Assembly: GCA_025922795.1 (NCBI GenBank) | Contig: JAICHC010000050.1 | Coordinates: 1-10,186, forward strand | Length of the DNA: 10,186 nucleotides | Direction of reading: 5' to 3' | Origin: Candidatus Binatia bacterium | GTDB taxonomy: Bacteria > Desulfobacterota_B > Binatia > UBA9968 | Part shown: positions 7,187 through 10,186 of the stretch, in pieces | Layout of the letters: every line of letters begins with the position of its first letter | Position numbering within the stretch: position 1 is the stretch's first letter | Translations under genes and position numbers: made by a program | Notes under the pieces: model-generated | The model's input: the letters and a program-made list of their open reading frames with translations, nothing else | The model's database searches: none | What the model was told of the DNA's origin: nothing

Positions 7187-7214
7187 AAAGGGCACGCATG
7201 CCGTGCCCTTTTTT
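7187..7214 (+). terminator. intrinsic terminator after the sigma-factor gene
   Basis: A perfect stem GGGCACG / CGTGCCC (7190-7196 and 7202-7208) with loop CATGC is followed by six T residues (7209-7214), four bases after the sigma-factor stop. A-T pairs extend the stem on both sides. The T-run touches the stop codon of the converging response regulator, so the same hairpin may also work from the minus strand, though only three U residues would follow there. Confidence 0.93.
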
Positions 7215-8568
7215 ATTCTTCTTTAACCGCTAATTTGTCGATCTTGCGGTAAAGCGTGGAGAGACTCAGGCCCAGCAGTTCCGCCGCGCGGAGTTTGTCG
7301 CCACCGGCCTTCACCAGCGTGCGTTCAATGTGACTCTTTTCATAAAGCTCGACGGCTTTGGCTAAGTTGTCCTCGGCACTCACCTCGTCGTTCTCCGCCG
7401 AATGCCCGTGCCCGGGCAGATCGCCGGGCGCGATCCACTCGCCGTTCCCCAAGATCATCGCCCGCTCCAAAACATTGTCGAGCTCGCGGATGTTGCCTTT
7501 CCACGGCTGCGACATAAGGAGTCGCATGGTTGCGCTGTCGACGCCTTTGTAGCTGGTCTTCATTTCAGAGTTATGGCGGTGGATCAGATACTCCACCAGC
7601 CCGGGCAAATCCTCGAGCCGCTTGCGCAGCGGCGGAATATTGATCTCGAAAACGTTCAGCCGATAATAAAGATCCTCGCGAAAGCGGCCGGCCTCGACCT
7701 CCGCCTTGAGATCGCGATTGGAGGCGGCGATGATGCGCACGTTCACCTTGACTGGCGTCGTCGAACCGACCGGCATAATGGTCTTTTCCTCGAGCACGCG
7801 CAGCAGCTTGGGTTGCAGGCTGAGCGGCATTTCGCCTATTTCATCGAGAAAGATCGTGCCGCCGCGCGCTCGTTGGAATAATCCCTCTTGCGAATTCACC
7901 GCTCCGGTAAAAGATCCTTTGATGTGTCCGAACAATTGGCTTTCTAAAAGATTTTCTGGAATCGCGCTGCAATTCACCGGCAGAAAAACGCTGTCCTTGG
8001 ACAAACTGTTGGCATGAATCGTACGCGCCACGACTTCCTTGCCGACGCCGCTTTCACCGCTGATCAAAACCGTGGTCGGCGTCGGGGCCACCTTTTTGAT
8101 CATAGTGACGATGTCGTGCATCGCCGGGCTGCGGCCGAGCGGGCGGTCCGGACTAAAATGACCTTCAATTTCGCGCCGCAATACTTGGTTTTCCCATGCC
8201 AGTTGGCGGTGCAAAATCATGCGCCTTACTTTGCGCTGTACCTCCTCGAAGATGAGCGGCTTAAGCAAATAATCCTGAGCGCCCAAACGCATCGCTTCGA
8301 CGGCCGTTTCCACTGAGGCATGCGCCGTCATGAGCATAATCAGGCTTTGCGGGGATACCTCGCGCGCATGCTCGAGCACCGCAATGCCGTCCGCCTCGGG
8401 CATCATAAGATCGCTGAGAATGACGTCGAGATCGAATTGATCGATCAACTCCTTGGCGGCCTTACCATTCGCGGCCTCATGAACCTCGTAACCTTCACCT
8501 CTCAAAAGTTCCGCCAAGCTCTCTCGTGCAGAGTCCTGGTCTTCAACCACCAAAATCGTCCCGGGCAT
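7213..8568 (-). CDS. sigma-54-dependent response regulator, NtrC family
   Basis: A 451-residue cytoplasmic activator with three domains. The receiver (about 4-118) has the acidic pair E9/D10, phospho-acceptor D53, T81 and K103. The AAA+ sigma-54-interaction domain (about 143-380) has Walker A GESGVGKE (171-178), the sigma-54 contact loop GSFTGA (218-223), Walker B GGTIFLDEIGE (236-246), the FREDLYYRLNVF arginine-finger region (296-307) and sensor II GNIREL (358-363). A Fis-type helix-turn-helix (about 425-446, AAELLGLSLSTLYRKIDKL) ends the protein. The contact loop is Ser-variant (classic GAFTGA), with the essential Phe and Thr kept. AAGGTGA five bases before the ATG supports this start; an out-of-frame ATG at 8570-8572 would give only a nine-codon peptide. 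It lies 145 bases after the histidine kinase on the same strand and is surely its partner. Confidence 0.95.
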   Translation of the reverse strand: MPGTILVVEDQDSARESLAELLRGEGYEVHEAANGKAAKELIDQFDLDVILSDLMMPEADGIAVLEHAREVSPQSLIMLMTAHASVETAVEAMRLGAQDYLLKPLIFEEVQRKVRRMILHRQLAWENQVLRREIEGHFSPDRPLGRSPAMHDIVTMIKKVAPTPTTVLISGESGVGKEVVARTIHANSLSKDSVFLPVNCSAIPENLLESQLFGHIKGSFTGAVNSQEGLFQRARGGTIFLDEIGEMPLSLQPKLLRVLEEKTIMPVGSTTPVKVNVRIIAASNRDLKAEVEAGRFREDLYYRLNVFEINIPPLRKRLEDLPGLVEYLIHRHNSEMKTSYKGVDSATMRLLMSQPWKGNIRELDNVLERAMILGNGEWIAPGDLPGHGHSAENDEVSAEDNLAKAVELYEKSHIERTLVKAGGDKLRAAELLGLSLSTLYRKIDKLAVKEE

Positions 8569-8615
8569 TCATTTCACCTTGTTTTGTCAAGAATCGGAAG
8601 GTAAGTGCATTTCAT

Positions 8616-8629
8616 TCTCAATTTTGAGA
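8616..8629. promoter_or_regulatory. palindrome TCTCAATTTTGAGA upstream of the response regulator
   Basis: Perfect 6-base arms TCTCAA and TTGAGA flank two T residues, 48 bases before the response-regulator start and inside the kinase-regulator spacer. Size and symmetry suit a dimeric helix-turn-helix site, possibly the regulator's own. No full second copy was found near the other promoters, which weakens this idea. Confidence 0.3.
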
Positions 8630-8660
8630 CAGCGATACGCCCACCGCCTCGTAGGGACTT

Positions 8661-8669
8661 ATATTAGCA
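8661..8669 (-). promoter_or_regulatory. possible internal extended -10 promoter for the response regulator
   Basis: On the minus strand TGC-TAATAT forms an extended -10 element about 90 bases before the regulator ATG; no good -35 is present. It could add regulator transcription independent of the kinase gene. The palindrome at 8616-8629 would lie downstream of the predicted start near 8654, a position suited to repression. Confidence 0.25.
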
Positions 8670-8713
8670 ATAGCGAAGCCAGCACGAAAAACGCAATTGC
8701 CGATGCGCAGAGA

Positions 8714-10186
8714 TCACTCGCCACCGTTGATCCTGACGGGTGAGCTGAGCGGCAAAATGATCCGAAAAGTTGTCCCTTCTCCGAGCCGGCTATCATAGGT
8801 GATCACGCCGCCGTGCGCCGCAACAATTTGCCGCACAATGATGAGTCCCAACCCACTGCCTTCTTTTTTAGTCGTAAAAAACGGCGCAAAGACATCCCTA
8901 TCGGGTGTAATGCCCGTCCCAGTATCGGAAACTGCGATAATGATGTCATCGCCGCTGCGGCTGGCTTCGATGGTGAGCTTGCCGCCGTGCACCATTGCCT
9001 CGATCGCGTTCTTCAGGACATTAAGCAGCGCCTGCTTCAGTTTATCTTCGTCGATATCGACCGCGGGCAGGTCAGCCGCCGAGCTACGCATAACGATGAT
9101 GCGGGATGCCTCGCATACCGGTCGTTGCAGATCGACAACTTCGTCGAGCAGTGTAAGCAGATGTGTCGGACGAAAGCGATACGCTTGTTTGCGTGCAAGC
9201 GTCCGAAACTCTTGCACGAGTTGATTGAGCCGGCCGATTTCCCTTTTGACCTTGAGGATATCTGCGGCAACGCGCTCGTCGGCCGACGGCTGGCGTGCCA
9301 ATCTCTGCTCGAGCAGTTGCAGCGTCAGATAAATGCCGTTGAGCGGGTTGGCGATTTCATGGCCGATCCTGGCCGCCGTCCCGCCAATCGCTGCCAGTCT
9401 TTCGTTCTCGACGGCGCGGACGTGCAGCTCGGCGGCCTCTGAGACGTCGCGCAGGAATGCCGCGTAATGCACTTCTTCGTCAACTTCGATCTCGGTCACC
9501 GATAGCTCGACTGGGAATTCCGTGCCGTCTTTGCGCTTCGCGGTAACCTTGCGGATCCTGCCGATCGCATGCGGTTCGCGCGTGCGCTCATAGCGCGCCA
9601 CGTACCCGTCGTGCTCGCTGGCGTAGGGCTCTGCCATCAAAAGATTGACCTTGCGGCCGACGATTTCTCCCGCCGTATAACCGAAAATGCGCTCGGCCGA
9701 AGCATTGAACAGAACGACGCAGCCGCGCCGGTCGATCGACACCACGGCATCCTGCGTCGTGGCGACGAGGTGGCGCAGCCAGGATTCGCTCCGTTGAATC
9801 GCCGCCTCGGAACGTCGCTGCCCGATCGCTTGAGACAAGAGATGAGCGACCGACTCCAGAAAATTGATTTGCTCGATATGAAAAATCAGGCTCCTGACCG
9901 AGTGCGCCCCCAGCACCCCGAACGGCCGGTCGCGACCCGGGATGACAACGGTCGCGCCGCTAACGATGCCATGATCGAGCAGCAGAGGCGCGCCGCTGAA
10001 GCGCCAATCATTAGGCAAATCTTTAACGATCACCGGCTGCCCCGAAGCCAACGTGTAACCCGCATGCGACCGGTTTCCTGCTTCCACTGTCGCGCGACCG
10101 ACGAGCCCGTCGCGCCAGCCCAACCCGGCGCGCAGCGTCAGCGCTTGACCTTCCGGTCCAAGCTCCAAAATTCCGCAAAACTCAAC
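8714..10186 (-). CDS. GAF-PAS sensor histidine kinase, NtrB/FixL type (5' end outside the window)
   Basis: The frame is open to the window edge. An apparent TTG start at 10166-10168 lies inside a GAF domain and is not the true start. Counting from the first visible residue, a GAF domain covers about 1-125, a PAS domain about 133-250 and the histidine kinase core about 262-480. The core has H-box IGHEIANPLNG (phospho-acceptor H276), N-box NVLKNAIEA (catalytic N393), G1 DTGTGI (D421), F-box FAPFFTTK and G2 GSGLGL. No membrane segment is visible. The PAS domain strongly resembles that of FixL: H192 (EHDGY) aligns with the heme-ligating His, and R198, H206 and R212 with the distal-pocket Arg/His residues. 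Heme-based oxygen sensing is therefore plausible but not shown. The kinase is followed after 145 bases by its NtrC-type regulator. Confidence 0.93.
   Translation of the reverse strand, partial: VEFCGILELGPEGQALTLRAGLGWRDGLVGRATVEAGNRSHAGYTLASGQPVIVKDLPNDWRFSGAPLLLDHGIVSGATVVIPGRDRPFGVLGAHSVRSLIFHIEQINFLESVAHLLSQAIGQRRSEAAIQRSESWLRHLVATTQDAVVSIDRRGCVVLFNASAERIFGYTAGEIVGRKVNLLMAEPYASEHDGYVARYERTREPHAIGRIRKVTAKRKDGTEFPVELSVTEIEVDEEVHYAAFLRDVSEAAELHVRAVENERLAAIGGTAARIGHEIANPLNGIYLTLQLLEQRLARQPSADERVAADILKVKREIGRLNQLVQEFRTLARKQAYRFRPTHLLTLLDEVVDLQRPVCEASRIIVMRSSAADLPAVDIDEDKLKQALLNVLKNAIEAMVHGGKLTIEASRSGDDIIIAVSDTGTGITPDRDVFAPFFTTKKEGSGLGLIIVRQIVAAHGGVITYDSRLGEGTTFRIILPLSSPVRINGGE

Noticed and set aside
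6548..7195. Long minus-strand frame (215 codons) opposite the sigma-factor gene
   Set aside because: It is the antisense shadow of highly conserved sigma regions 2-4 and matches no recognisable family.
8813..9442. 209-codon plus-strand frame opposite the histidine kinase
   Set aside because: It is antisense to the conserved kinase core, whose motifs on the minus strand are unambiguous.
10166..10168. TTG as the start of the histidine kinase
   Set aside because: Six further in-frame codons (VEFCGI) continue the GAF-domain beta-strand to the window edge without a stop, so the gene extends beyond the window.

Overview
The window looks like chromosomal DNA of a free-living, probably uncultivated Gram-negative bacterium. 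The evidence is a DegP/HtrA-type PDZ fragment, an NtrC-type sigma-54 activator, an NtrB/FixL-type histidine kinase and an RpoD-like sigma factor, all with moderately GC-rich codons. A deltaproteobacterial-type lineage (Desulfobacterota, Myxococcota, Binatota or similar) fits, but the sequence alone does not settle taxonomy. No rRNA, tRNA, CRISPR array, insertion sequence or phage gene was seen.

Layout. Positions 1-567 hold the last few codons of a possible upstream gene, a non-coding stretch, and a decayed C-terminal PDZ fragment of a DegP-type protease on the minus strand. At 568-2172 (+) is a two-domain kinase, with an aminoglycoside-phosphotransferase-like half followed by a P-loop kinase half. 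Positions 2173-2536 carry a possible broken small gene (minus) and a sigma-70-like promoter for a tandem universal stress protein at 2537-3433 (+). A second tandem universal stress protein (4351-3452) and a phosphoribosyltransferase (5080-4433) form a minus-strand operon that converges on the first. A 558-base divergent intergenic region (5081-5638) contains a good sigma-54 -24/-12 match facing the phosphoribosyltransferase and a sigma-70-like promoter facing an RpoD-like sigma factor (5639-7183, +). A strong intrinsic terminator at 7187-7214 separates the sigma factor from a convergent two-component operon. That operon is a GAF-PAS histidine kinase (running off the window at 10186, stop at 8714) followed by an NtrC-family response regulator (8568-7213).

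How the genes may work together. Kinase/ATPase, tandem universal stress proteins and phosphoribosyltransferase are families that recur together in hypoxia and dormancy regulons, notably the mycobacterial DosR regulon. Here they sit beside a kinase whose PAS domain keeps the residues FixL uses to bind heme and sense oxygen. The kinase is paired with a sigma-54 activator, and a candidate sigma-54 promoter precedes the phosphoribosyltransferase/stress-protein operon. The working hypothesis is an oxygen- or redox-responsive stress island driven through sigma-54, with an extra sigma-70-family factor alongside. The gene identities are well supported. The regulatory wiring is inference.
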